From positions 1-45,336 of the forward strand of contig JALLBK010000005.1 of NCBI GenBank assembly GCA_036940085.1: 45,336 bases of DNA, in the 5' to 3' direction. Under the pieces are notes generated by a model. The model was not told the DNA's origin and made no database searches. It saw only the letters and a program-made list of their open reading frames with translations. This DNA is from Discostella pseudostelligera (taxonomy: Eukaryota; Bacillariophyta; Thalassiosirophyceae; Thalassiosirales; Thalassiosiraceae). The first letter of the stretch is position 1; every line of letters starts with the position of its first letter. The position numbers were made by a program, and so were the translations under genes. Positions 32,723-44,187 of this stretch are shown here, piece after piece.

Positions 32723-35679
32723 TCATGCATCGTCTCTCTCAGAAATCTCCCCATCCTCGATAATTTCTCCTTCATCCTCACTCGAAACGTCACCATTTGC
32801 CGAGCCGCCACGCTTCTTTGCGTGACCGTTGCGTGCCGAATCAGATGCAGCCTTGCGATCCTTGAAAAACAGATGTATACTCGACAATGGACTCTCGCGA
32901 TTCGACATCCTTCGTATTTCACCATACAGTGCCGGAGAGTCTGCCGACGCCTCAAGCAACATTTTGCCAAAGTTCTCCACATTTTCTCCATTGGCGTCAT
33001 TGTCATCAAATACAAAATCCTTCTTACTCATATCCCAAACCCGAACAAGAGTCACCAAATCATGTCGATACTCTGCACTCCAATCATACACAAAGTCCTC
33101 AAATATTTCACGTGCCACATCCCTCCCCTGCGCCTGGACAGGTTCATACGTCGGATCATTGGCCACCTTACCTTCCACACCTCGCCATCGTGTATCGGGA
33201 GTAACCACACCCGACTTGGCCAATTCGACGAGACGTTCCCGGAATGCATCCCGTTGTGCCTTCTCGGCACGACGACGTGCATCACGGATACGACGTTGTT
33301 TCTCATCCTCGGCATTTTGAAGTTCTATTACAAAGTCGGAGAAGTAGAGTTGACGCTCAGTTTCGGACATATTGGTGGAGGTGGTGAATCGAGAATCAGA
33401 CTTTTCGGTTTCGGTCAAGGAAGATAGGAAGGAGCTCCTGCATGAATTTGGGTGACAGAGTCAGCGCACGTTCAGATAACTATTGCGAAACAGATGCAAT
33501 CAAATCAAAGAGATTCTTACCAAGTAGAAGCAAACGTCAACTTCCCTTCATCTTCCATCCCCTTCAGATGTTTCAAATATCCCTCCTTTGCCTCCCTTTT
33601 CTTATTATGTTTATTCCGTTCTTCCTTCTTTCGCATTTCTTCAACCCATTCATAATATAATTCCTCACGCGTCCCTTCCTCCTCGACGGTATAAAATCGA
33701 TCATCCTTTGATAGAGAGTCACGTACCTCTATAAATCGAGAAGACGTACTACCACCACTACCCCCTAGTGTAAATGTCTTGGATGTGGGCAATACCTCCG
33801 TTAACAATCGATAATATGCCTCCTTGGCCCGAACCTTCTCCTGACGCTTCACATCCCGTAATTCATTCGCGCGCTTCGTTTGATATTCCGCCAAGGCTTG
33901 CTTACGTTCTCCCATGGTGCTGCAAGCTTCCCATCGTGCATCGTCGGAACATAATTTGACCACCTCGGCCCACTTGGACGAGGGGGAAATGTCCTTGGCT
34001 AGTAAGAGTCCCTTGAAGGCGGCAATTGCCTCAGCCTTGTTGGCATAGAGTGGCATATTGTCGCTGCTCTTGTCCAACTTTTTCTTTTTGAGCATGGGTT
34101 GAAGAGGTTGTTTGCGTGTGTCATCGTCATCGCGCTTCGTAGGAGTACTTTTGGAAGTAGAGGAAGCAGAGACAGCACTACTGCTCGCTCCATTTTCGGG
34201 TGGTAGCTCGGCCGGTCTTGTCCACGTGGTTGTTACACCATCGGAATAATACTTTTTGCCAGTTTTGTCATCGGTATAAGTTTGCCATACCTTTGATTTG
34301 TTGGAGGAGGAAACAGTAGAAGTTGCAGCAACAGCATTGGTTGTGGCAGTAGTAGATGCAGTAGAAGCAGCAGCTGATGCTGCTGCAGCAGGTAAATAAC
34401 TGGCAGGACGTTCCCATGACGACTGTTTAGTAGCAGTGTTGTAGTAATACGATATTCCTTCCGGTGATTTATGTTCCATCCAGGCTGTGTCGGGATTGGT
34501 ATTGGTTGTTGCAACAACTTGTTGCGGCTGTGCATTAATAATTTGTGCCTTATTTTGTTGTATGAAACCTTGTTGTTGCATCGCTATTGGTTGCTGATGT
34601 AGTTGTTGTTGTTGTTGTTGCAGATGAGAAGGATATTGCATAGGAGGTGGCATTCCTGCGAGTGGAGGATTTATACCAGGAGGCTGTTGCATCATGATGG
34701 GTTGCGGAGGTTGTTGCTGTGGATATGCAAGCTGCATCTGCTGCTGTTGATGTTGCTGTTGATGTTGCTGTTGATACATTGGTGGATTCATCTGCATCTG
34801 TGGATGTTGCTGCTGTGTAAAACCAACACCAGGTGGTGGCGCCATCATGTTTGGACCAGGCACTGCATGACCCTGCGGATGGGGTGGTCCATGTGAGAAT
34901 GGTTGCTGCTGCTGTTGCAGAAGATGATGATGAGAAGGTGGAGCTTGGTTTGGTGGATAACCTCCGCCCATTATCATGGGTCCTCCTCCTGGTCCACCAT
35001 GATGTTGTTGTGGTCTTGGCGGGGGTGGAGGAGGAGGCGGTGGAGGCGGAAGAATAGACTGCTGAGAATGATGCTGATGATGATGCATCGGCCCAGGCCC
35101 ACCACCACGATGATAATCTCCTCCTCTCATTGGTGGTGGAGGAGGCGGAGGTGGTGGTATCATCCCCGGTCGTCTTCCGTCCATCATCATCATGTTGTTG
35201 CTGCTGTTGTTGTTGTGATAATGATGTGGAGGTGGTGGTCCACCGCCACGGTGCATCATCCCAGGAGGCCCAGGCGAATGGCGATCACCACGTGGTGGGC
35301 CATCAGGTCGGTTCATAAATGGCGGAGGTGGTCCTCGATCTCCCATCATCCCTCTCCCAGGAGGAGGCGGGCCATATCCATGCCCAGATCTTCCTCCTTT
35401 GCCCATGTTGTTTGGTGGCATGCCTCCCCTCCCTGGTGCTGGTGGACCATAATGAGAATTTCCACTACCGCCACCGCCGCCACCTCCTCTGCCCCACCCT
35501 CCTCCTCCACCATAATCGGGACCAGGTCCCATCATTGGACCGCCGCCTCCCCTTCCTGGACCCGGTGGGCCATACCCTCCTCGTCCACCACCTGGACCAC
35601 CGCCGCGACCACCCATCATTGGCATTGGTGGCATCGGCCCTCCTCCCCCGCCACCGCTACCGCGTCCACCGCGATTCAT
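32723..35679 (-). CDS. PRP40: PRP40-like pre-mRNA splicing factor (WW and FF domains)
   Basis: Exons 35679-33521 and 33437-32723 with an 83-nt intron give 957 residues. The first ~390 residues are extreme low-complexity: an RGG/GGG-rich start (MNRGGRGSGGGGGG), then Pro, His and Met runs, then a Gln-rich stretch. Two WW domains follow: TAWMEHKSPEGISYYYNTAT...SSWERP (~395-428) and KVWQTYTDDKTGKKYYSDG...TTWTRP (~460-492). FF domains then run from ~545 onward (AIAAFKGLLLAKDISPSSKW, YYRLLTEVL, YFSDFVIEL, FEDFVYDW). PRP40 is a U1 snRNP component that bridges the 5' splice site and branch-point proteins via WW domains. The C-terminus is Asp/Glu-rich. The glycine-rich head is longer than in yeast or plants and may bind RNA or phase-separate (inference). 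It is divergent with the AlgH-domain gene. Confidence 0.88.
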
Positions 35680-36266
35680 AATTGGTCTGGTCGAAGCAAG
35701 CGTTGTAGTCTGCTAGATGATTCTAAGTACTTGGCGATGAGGGTAAAGGAGCCACCGCGCGCGGAGATATTTATGGTGTTTGGTAGGGTGCATCCGGAAC
35801 GGAGTTCATGGTTCATTGCTTTTGTGGTGACGGCGGGCGGGCGGCGACGAGCGCACGAAGGACAGGCTCAGGTCAACGGACAGACACAAGCAACCAAAAG
35901 TCCACGTGGACACGTGGAGCTTGCACGCCTCTCTGGGAAAATGGCGGGAAATCTCGAGAATGGGGTAAGGACTTTTCCGCGTTTGAATTGTGTATGAACA
36001 AGTTCCTTCATTGAGAAGCCTTTGTAGTTTCTCGAATTCAAATTTGAATGCGAGAAACTCTTGCCTTTTGGTACTGTTCCACCGTGTGGGAAGGTTGGAG
36101 CCCGTCTTTCCGCCTCCCGCGAGCACTTCGCAAAAATGCAGCCGCACACAAAAAAGTGGCATGGACTATGACGAGCGAGCTGAGAGACACCATGGCGTGA
36201 CGGCGACGGCAACAATAGCTGCATCTACAACCCGCCTCGTGCACCACTAGGAATAGCATCATCATC
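35680..36266. promoter_or_regulatory. Divergent promoter between PRP40 and AlgH-domain genes with paired G-boxes
   Basis: 587 bases lie between opposed starts. Two CACGTG sites lie at 35903-35908 and 35911-35916, separated by only two bases (TCCACGTGGACACGTGGA). GGCGGGAAA follows at 35943-35951. No convincing gene is present; the open frames here have no codon structure that I trust. Confidence 0.55.
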
Positions 36267-38684
36267 ATGGTGCCCCATCCACCCTCTCCTACCACCACGA
36301 CAATCAGCAGCTATGTCCTCCGCTCACTCTACCGCTCTCTCCTTCGAGCATCGTCGCCCTTCTCACCACCCCACTCTCCCTCGGCATCGACTTATGCATC
36401 TCTCTTACATCGCAGTGGTGTATCCCATGATTGGGAGGAATGCATTCATCAACTGGATAGAAGACGAAAAGCAGCAGCATTAGCATCAGCTGCATCGTCA
36501 TCCTCACGTGATGGAAACGGCGGCGCCATAATGCATGCAAAGGATACAATCATGGGTAGTGATAGAAATATTCCACGATCATGGGCACAAAATCTATCCA
36601 GATCATACACTGATCTACAACAAGAGTATCAATTACGGAAAGAGTACTTTCAACAACGCTATGAAGCTGATTATGATGATAGTCTTGATTGGGATGATGA
36701 CGAGGATGCTGCTGATGACGAAAGTACATCTTCCACAAGGACCAGGGGTAGTAGAGGTATTGAGAATCATTTGGCAGTAGGAACATCTTCGTACTATCGA
36801 CAGCAGGATGTGATAAATTCAGATGAGTATTACAGTACGGAAGAGGATCCTAAATATGTACTGTTTCGACATTTGTTGCGTGAATGGTGTGTCGCGGGAG
36901 GAGGCAGTGGAGAAAATGGCAACAACATTGATGATGCACATGCAAATAATGATGATGGTGATGAAGGGACAACAACAACCAAGCAATGGCCCAAAAAGTG
37001 GACTCCCAGCGAAGAGGGGTATTACGAAAATGGGAAAGTAAAGAGAGTGACATTAATGAAGTTTCCATCGCAAATACGAAGCACTGTCGATGGTGGATTG
37101 AGTGTACGGGATGTGATACGGCGTGAATTTCGTGCACCGTCGATCGAGGAACGATTGAGGAAGGAGGAGGAAGAAAGATCCACATCAGATACCAATGAGA
37201 GAAAAAAAACAAAAAGATCATACCCTCCTTCATCCTACATTGACGATGACATACGGATACAAACGGCATTTTACACATTAATGGAACTGAATCGAAAATT
37301 AGCTTGGGTGGAAGCTATTGGATTTCCTCCACCCTCTTCCAAGTCATCATCATCGCAGCAACATCAGCAGCAACAGTCATCTTTGATGCAACAGTCCACA
37401 CGAGAGGAACTAAAGTGGAAACGATTGGTACAAGCTGCCAAGGGCGTTAGTTTATTCCCAACACAACCAGCAGTAGCCGACGAGCCAAACCAAGCAACAG
37501 ATACCAATGATGGCATTCATGATATCGTCCATGAGAACGCAAGGCCATCGTCGATACTTCAATGTGGTACCTACCTCATTGCACATCCATTAATGACGGG
37601 TTATTTTGCCAAGTCTGTCATTGTGATATTAGATCATGCTGAGGAGGATGAGAATAAAGACAATCCAGCAAAGACCGAGGGGGGAGAAGTAGAAGGCGAG
37701 GAAAGTAGTAGTGATGGTAGTGGGGGTGGGGGTACATATGGTATTATAATCAATCGATTGGCGTTACGGCCTGAAACGGTGGAGTTGTCGAATCAACGAC
37801 AACATTTGGAAATGATGCTTCGACTACAGCAGCAAGAATTGGGAGAGAAGGGAGAAGGGGAAAAGATATCGCAGTTGCACGAAGTTTCTGAGACTCCAAG
37901 CACAACGACACATTCAAATGTTTTGCGATCCATCTCTCTCTTACAGGCCATTAATGCCGATGATCTTCCGGAATCAGTACAATCGGCATTTGGAGATGCA
38001 CCCGTACGAGAGGGTGGTCCGGTCAATTTGAGTTTGCAAATGATCCATCGCAAGTCATTGAGTGAAGTGGCAACAAAGGATAAAGGAGATAATGCAGAGG
38101 ATAGTAAGCTTGAGAAAGAGTGTGGACCCGCTTCAAATGGCATTGGAGGAACGGTATTGGGCTACGATCACGATAGTAAAAGAGACGCTGGAGATGCCAT
38201 ATATTTCGGCGGCGATGTAATCAAGGCATCGCATGCAGTTCTCAATGGTGAGAGTGATAGAGATGATTTTAGTTTTGTTATTGGTGCGGCCTGTTGGGCC
38301 CCGGGACAACTCCAACATGAAATCGAGCGTGGATGTTGGTTGCCATTCCGTGGTCCTGCACCAATGGCACTGACGGGCATGTGCGAACATAATGAAGTAT
38401 CCATCCCTACGTCGAAAACAACTCATGATGGCGAGAATACTGCAGATAGTAAGGGAACCACCAAACTTTCGTTATTCCCACCGAGACCGTCCCATCCACC
38501 AACGGGAGCATTGCAAGAACAAACAACTGGAGGCCAGTCAGTGACAAGGAGACCTGTGGGTGATCTGTGGTTGTCGGTCATGTGCGCATTGGGGGAGGGC
38601 GAGGCAGAGTTAGCGTATATGATGTTGGACCAATCCAATGTAATGCATGCGCTTGGTGACGCATGTGATAATTTTGATAGGTGA
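36267..38684 (+). CDS. AlgH/YqgE (DUF179/UPF0301) domain protein with N-terminal LYR-like motif
   Basis: A single exon encodes 805 residues, far longer than the ~190-residue bacterial YqgE. The N-terminus contains VLRSLYRSLLRASSPF, which fits the LYR motif of mitochondrial Fe-S and complex-I accessory proteins. More helical segments with acidic loops follow (residues 100-350), including SVRDVIRREFRAPSIEERL and AFYTLMELNRKLAWVEAIG. The DUF179 domain begins near 430 (GTYLIAHPLMTGYFAKSVIVIL). It continues with YGIIINRLAL and VREGGPVNLSLQMIHR, interrupted by acidic/Ser inserts, and ends with AIYFGGDVIKASHAVL, FVIGAACWAPGQLQHEIERG and DLWLSVMCALG. The biochemical role of DUF179 is unknown; plant homologues are often plastid proteins. 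I see no clean signal peptide, so compartment is open. It is convergent with Maf, 228 bp away. Confidence 0.82.
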   Translation: MVPHPPSPTTTTISSYVLRSLYRSLLRASSPFSPPHSPSASTYASLLHRSGVSHDWEECIHQLDRRRKAAALASAASSSSRDGNGGAIMHAKDTIMGSDRNIPRSWAQNLSRSYTDLQQEYQLRKEYFQQRYEADYDDSLDWDDDEDAADDESTSSTRTRGSRGIENHLAVGTSSYYRQQDVINSDEYYSTEEDPKYVLFRHLLREWCVAGGGSGENGNNIDDAHANNDDGDEGTTTTKQWPKKWTPSEEGYYENGKVKRVTLMKFPSQIRSTVDGGLSVRDVIRREFRAPSIEERLRKEEEERSTSDTNERKKTKRSYPPSSYIDDDIRIQTAFYTLMELNRKLAWVEAIGFPPPSSKSSSSQQHQQQQSSLMQQSTREELKWKRLVQAAKGVSLFPTQPAVADEPNQATDTNDGIHDIVHENARPSSILQCGTYLIAHPLMTGYFAKSVIVILDHAEEDENKDNPAKTEGGEVEGEESSSDGSGGGGTYGIIINRLALRPETVELSNQRQHLEMMLRLQQQELGEKGEGEKISQLHEVSETPSTTTHSNVLRSISLLQAINADDLPESVQSAFGDAPVREGGPVNLSLQMIHRKSLSEVATKDKGDNAEDSKLEKECGPASNGIGGTVLGYDHDSKRDAGDAIYFGGDVIKASHAVLNGESDRDDFSFVIGAACWAPGQLQHEIERGCWLPFRGPAPMALTGMCEHNEVSIPTSKTTHDGENTADSKGTTKLSLFPPRPSHPPTGALQEQTTGGQSVTRRPVGDLWLSVMCALGEGEAELAYMMLDQSNVMHALGDACDNFDR

Positions 38685-38726
38685 TAATTGCCACCTGCTT
38701 ATCATAGATAGGATAGTTCTAATATC

Positions 38727-38895
38727 AAGAGATCGTTTTACCTTGATTTATTCTTTACTCAATCGGCGCATCGGAAATCCTCTTGTTCCACTTCGGTTGT
38801 CAATATAGATATGTATTGTTTGTCCACGTTATCAAAACCGCAGTACATTGGGGTCCCATCACCGTGAAGATATCACCACCTATTCGTTTCATTGC
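38727..38895 (-). pseudogene. Degenerate duplicate of the last Maf exon
   Basis: Two blocks downstream of the Maf stop codon copy the terminal exon. 38846-38895 mirrors 38966-39013 (shared CCCATCACCGTGAAGA.ATCACC and ATTCGTT.CA). 38727-38776 mirrors the stop-codon side (about 38920-38972, shared AGAGATCG and TTCTTTACTCA). A stretch of about 70 bases separates the blocks. In the copy the acceptor CAG has become CAA, so it is not a usable alternative exon. It would read KRIGGDIFTVMG beside the real ERMEGDFFTVMG. Confidence 0.7.
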
Positions 38896-38912
38896 ATGTT
38901 ATTTACAGTGAA

Positions 38913-40053
38913 TCAAATAGAAAGAGATCGAATTGCATGGGATAATTCTTTACTCAGTCTGTGCATTGGAAGGCCCATCACCGTGAAGAAATCACCCTCC
39001 ATTCGTTCCACTGCAAACGTCGATTAGAGATATTGTTCCTGATGTTAACAGAAGTACGCTAATCCAAACATACTCACCAAATTGTCCGCCCACCCCCTGA
39101 ATTCCATAGCTTCCGGCCTTGTCAAATGGCTCATTCGTTTCAATGTACGCCATGATATCATCGTCCGTCAGTGTAGCGAATTTAACTCTTGCCGTATCGG
39201 TAAATGAAAACATCAACTTCTCGTTGTTTTGCAGACCCGCACCGACAGCATAGGCAGCGACCCCAGAGTGTACTTGATGCTCATTCCCACTGAGTCGACG
39301 AAGCATGTTGAATGCATCTGCCTCAGTTTTTGGCTTTTCCACTTCGTTCGTTGAGAAAGGATAAATATATATCAACGATTAATGAGTGCCGGTGAATAGA
39401 TAACTGAGTATACCTCAAAGGTCGAAGAAATTGGGAGGCAACCCGATAAACTCACTGATTGTTCCGTCTAGATCCACAATAGTATCACTACCGATGATTA
39501 TTGTCACTTCTCCGCTATTTGGCACTGTACCACACATCATAACACCCATTGCATGTGCCTTCCGCTCTGCTAGTGTTCGCGCATATTCCTGCGGTGAAAA
39601 ATTCTTATTCGCCAATTCAATCTGTAACTCCTCCTCATTGAGTGGCGATGGGCTCACTGTATAGCGCCCGGCCAGTCCCATCATATCCTAGGTTATCGAT
39701 AAGTGATTATGTCAGCATGGAATCTACGAGAGCGCTGCAGCGTCAGCAAACTCCCCAACAGATAAATCACTTACCAGTATCTCCCGGCGTCTTGGACTTT
39801 TGCTAGCCAAAAGTAGTCTTAACTTGGATGATTCGTCAGTGGATAATCCAATTTTATGAAAGCTGGACACGAGAAGTGATCCTTCTGAATAATTATTCCC
39901 TTTGGTGGTTGTTACTGACAACACCATGGTGTTGAAATTTCGGATCGATGAGGTACGGCTGAGAACGGAGTTGAGGGGCAAGCTTGAGATAGGAGTGAAG
40001 GTCGGTAAGAATGAGGGAAGTACCATGGGATGAAGGTAAATTCTTGATTTCAT
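38913..40053 (-). CDS. MAF: Maf/YhdE-family nucleoside triphosphate pyrophosphatase
   Basis: Four exons (40053-39775, 39687-39456, 39341-39078, 39010-38913) with introns of 87, 114 and 67 nt give 290 residues. The Maf signature LRLLLASKSPRRREIL (~78-93) is followed by ARTLAERKAHAM, the catalytic-Asp strand IIIGSDTIVDLDGTIMEKP (formed across a splice), DAFNMLRRLSGNEHQVHSGV, and PFDKAGSYGIQGVGGQFVER. Maf enzymes hydrolyse non-canonical or modified nucleotides (for example dTTP, UTP, m5UTP) to monophosphates, a house-cleaning role. Residues 1-70 form a Ser/Leu-rich extension with a second Met at 43; it may be an organelle presequence but has no clear motif. The last exon is only 32 codons and encodes GDFFTVMGLPMHRL, the usual Maf C-terminus. 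A dead duplicate of it lies immediately downstream. Confidence 0.92.
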
Positions 40054-41875
<1,822 letters not shown>

Positions 41876-42369
41876 ATGAAACAAATACAACTGCTAAGTT
41901 GATCTGTATAAATTATCAATTATCGTACGTATCTGGACCAAACAATCTTAGCTTTCAAACAATAATCGAGTATTATATCAAGTAAGCATTTCCTTCGTGA
42001 ATGCACTCAATTAGGTCGACTCTATCTCATGATTCCTCGTTGGTATCGTTATCAATGCTGCGTAATAAAAGATAATAATAAGGTGGCCATGCTATCTAAC
42101 TGGATGGGGAAGAAATCGACACTCATGTGAAGGTGACGGACTGCATGCAATTGACAGCAAACCAAGATACACGTGGAAGATGGGAACACGTGGAAGACGG
42201 GGACACGTGCACGACGGGGACACGTGGAAGACGCTCAACCTCAACCTCGCAACTCCGCTTCCTCCCATCTCCGCCACAACCACAACAATCCACCACCTCC
42301 AATCTCCACTACCAGTGTATTAGTAATAGTACACCCAATACCTTCCCCTCGTACATCAACATCGCCACC
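41876..42369. promoter_or_regulatory. Tandem intergenic region (GAPDH 3' end, tRNA-binding gene promoter)
   Basis: 494 bases. The first part is the AT-rich GAPDH 3' region. From 42170 a 17-bp repeat with one CACGTG per unit begins (listed separately), about 200 bp before the next start codon. CAACAATCCACC and CATCAACATCGCCACC leader-like sequence precedes the ATG at 42370. Confidence 0.55.
42170..42237. repeat. Four 17-bp tandem units, each with a G-box (CACGTG)
   Basis: CACGTG occurs at 42170, 42187, 42204 and 42221, exactly 17 bp apart. The consensus unit is CACGTGGAAGACGGGGA. The third unit has CACGTGCACG and the fourth diverges after GACG. The array lies 133-200 bp upstream of the ATG at 42370, so it is a strong candidate for a bHLH/bZIP-bound enhancer or proximal promoter. 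Confidence 0.9.
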
Positions 42370-43267
42370 ATGGGAGTCCCCACCGCCATCGAGTTATTGG
42401 AAGATCTCATAATCGACCTGGAAGGCAAATTAAATCTAGGTGTGTTGTCGCGTAATGTTGGTTGTTTACTTGGGCAGCTCTCACCTACGAGATGTTTGGT
42501 TTACTGAACGACTTTCTTTTGCATCAAACAAATATTATCTAGCTCCTAGCGAAGATCCAACTGTCGACAATACATCGAATGCAAAATCGACGAATAAGGA
42601 ACAAAATGATAAGAAGCAAAAAGCAAAACCTGTGAACGAAACGAAAGCACCCGCGTCGGACCTGGATCAACCGGACATCTGCAAGCTTGAATTCAAGGTT
42701 GGACTTATAACTAAAGTGTGGGCTCATCCAGACGCAGACAAATTGTACTGCGAGGAAATCGATTGCGGCGAGGAAGGGGGGGCTCGACAGATTGCGTCGG
42801 GCCTTAGACATCATTATTCTGAGGAAGAAATGCTGGGAAAGAAAGTTTTGGTTGTCGCTAATTTGAAGGTGAGTATGACTTTGACATTGGATTTCATCGA
42901 AACATTTCTTTACTATTTTCTGCTAATACTATTCCAATTGAAATACTTGCAGGCAAAAAATCTTGTAGGATTCAAATCGCATGGGATGGTGTTGTGCGCT
43001 GTCCACGTCAATGAGGATGGCTCCGAAAAGGTTGAGTTTGTAGAGCCTCCCGACAGCGCCCCGTTAGGTGAAGTTGTTACGTTTGAGGGCCTTCCTCCAC
43101 CCTCTCCAATCTCTGCGGCTCAGGTGGAGAAGAAAAAAGTCTTTACGGCTTGCATGGATGGAATGAAAACTAACAATGATTGCATAGGAACCTGGAATGG
43201 GCATGTGTTCATGACGTCGGCGGGGCCGTGTAGGGGGAGAACAGTGAAGGGAGGGGTTATGCGCTAG
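42370..43267 (+). CDS. EMAPII/Arc1-type tRNA-binding domain protein
   Basis: Exons 42370-42439, 42543-42868 and 42953-43267 with introns of 103 and 84 nt give 236 residues. A short helical N-terminus (MGVPTAIELLEDLIIDLEGK) is followed by a Lys-rich linker (NDKKQKAKPVNETKAP) and then the OB-fold tRNA-binding domain from ~70: CKLEFKVGLITKVWAHPDAD, LYCEEIDCG, RQIASGLRHHY, VLVVANLKAKNLVGFKSHGM, VLCAVHV. The exon 2-3 join falls inside this domain. This is the domain of yeast Arc1p, human AIMP1/EMAPII and the C-terminus of some tyrosyl- and methionyl-tRNA synthetases. As a free-standing protein it is expected to bind tRNA and deliver it to synthetases in the cytosol. It has no presequence. The N-terminal helix may mediate synthetase contact (inference). 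Confidence 0.9.
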
Positions 43268-43392
43268 CGCTACGATGCAGCATCGATGCTCGAAGAAACA
43301 AAATTAAAGCCGCTAATAAATATCTGTAAATCTTCGTTTGGATAAAGCGATAAAAAGTCTCAGATTTCAACTTGCTTCTTACAATCGCTTTG

Positions 43393-43889
43393 TTATATCT
43401 TCATTGTAAATGAACGACCGTATCCGAGATCTCGGAACACAGATACTTCCAAAACTTTCCCCGACTTTTCATCTACGCTTGCTTTCACCTGTCCTACCAT
43501 GGTCCCACGGCCCTCTGCTTTATTTGACTGCCCCAGTCCGAAAGGTAATGGAACCGAAGATCGACCCATGCCTTGCTTCTGAAACGAAGCGGTGAAACGC
43601 ACCGCAATAATACCAGGGCGAGGTGAGCCGAATCCTAACACATTGTTTGTTTTGACCAATTTCCCCAATTCAAGATTCGCTTCTTTATCTTTTTGAAGAG
43701 CGAGTACTACTTTGCCGACGATGCCTCCTTTTCAGTAATTTGTGCCATCATCAGGTGACTACTGCTCATCATCGATTTGGTTTTTGAGGGCCCAAGGGTG
43801 ACGAATGCATTGGTGAAGCATGAAATAGCGATGCAGATCATTATTGCCGAGCGAAATAAGTTCCTTCCTCTCATGGTTTGATTCGCCAT
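43393..43889 (-). CDS. Small plastid-targeted protein of unknown function, one-base frameshift
   Basis: The start is MANQTMRGRN at 43889 (or the Met at 43874). A signal peptide (FRSAIMICIAISCFTNAF) ends in a TNAF motif for plastid import, followed by a short transit-like stretch to MMAQITEK. There the frame breaks, within 43724-43733 (a run of A then G on the coding strand). The protein continues in another frame as GGIVGKVVLALQKDKEANLE and then LGFGSPRPGIIAVRF, VPLPFGLGQSNK, VFRDLGYGRSFTMKI. One additional base makes a continuous 165-codon gene. Both halves look coding, so I suspect a homopolymer indel in the sequence rather than a dead gene. I do not recognise the family; it is conserved-looking, with a glycine/proline-rich beta-type C-terminus. 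It is convergent with the tRNA-binding gene. Confidence 0.65.
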
Positions 43890-44063
43890 GCCGTCGATAC
43901 TATCTGATACTCCTACTACTAATATGAAGGGAGGCCGGAGGTAGCGTTTTCGTAGGACATGAAGATGGAGAACCAGCCGCAGCAGCCGGAGATGGTGCAT
44001 GGTGCGTAAAATAAAGTATGTGATGAGTGAATGATGAGAGAGAGAAGAAGATCAGGAACAATT

Positions 44064-44187
44064 CCCGCCACATAATCAATTGATTCCTACAGTACATGGA
44101 TTCATCCCGCCACTTATTTTATTGGTTCCTACGAGTACATTAATTACCGCCATATTTATACTGGTTCCTGCCGATGTATCCACATCC
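44064..44187. repeat. Three ~41-bp degenerate tandem units with CCGCCA and GGTTCCTAC
   Basis: CCGCCA occurs at 44065, 44107 and 44147. Each is followed after about 15 bases by TTGATTCCTAC, TTGGTTCCTAC or CTGGTTCCTGC, and then by GTACAT or GATGTAT. On the minus strand, which is the coding strand of the plastid gene 175-300 bp away, the units read GGAACCAAT...TGGCGGG, and the third contains TATAAATA. The array looks like a repeated promoter module. Confidence 0.75.

Noticed and set aside
34903..35997. 364-codon plus-strand frame rich in Trp and Arg
   Set aside because: It is the complement of the Gly/Pro/His-rich coding region of PRP40; composition artefact.
36535..36786. Overlapping short frames inside the AlgH-domain gene
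   Set aside because: Shadows of a long single-exon gene with repetitive GAT/GAA codons.
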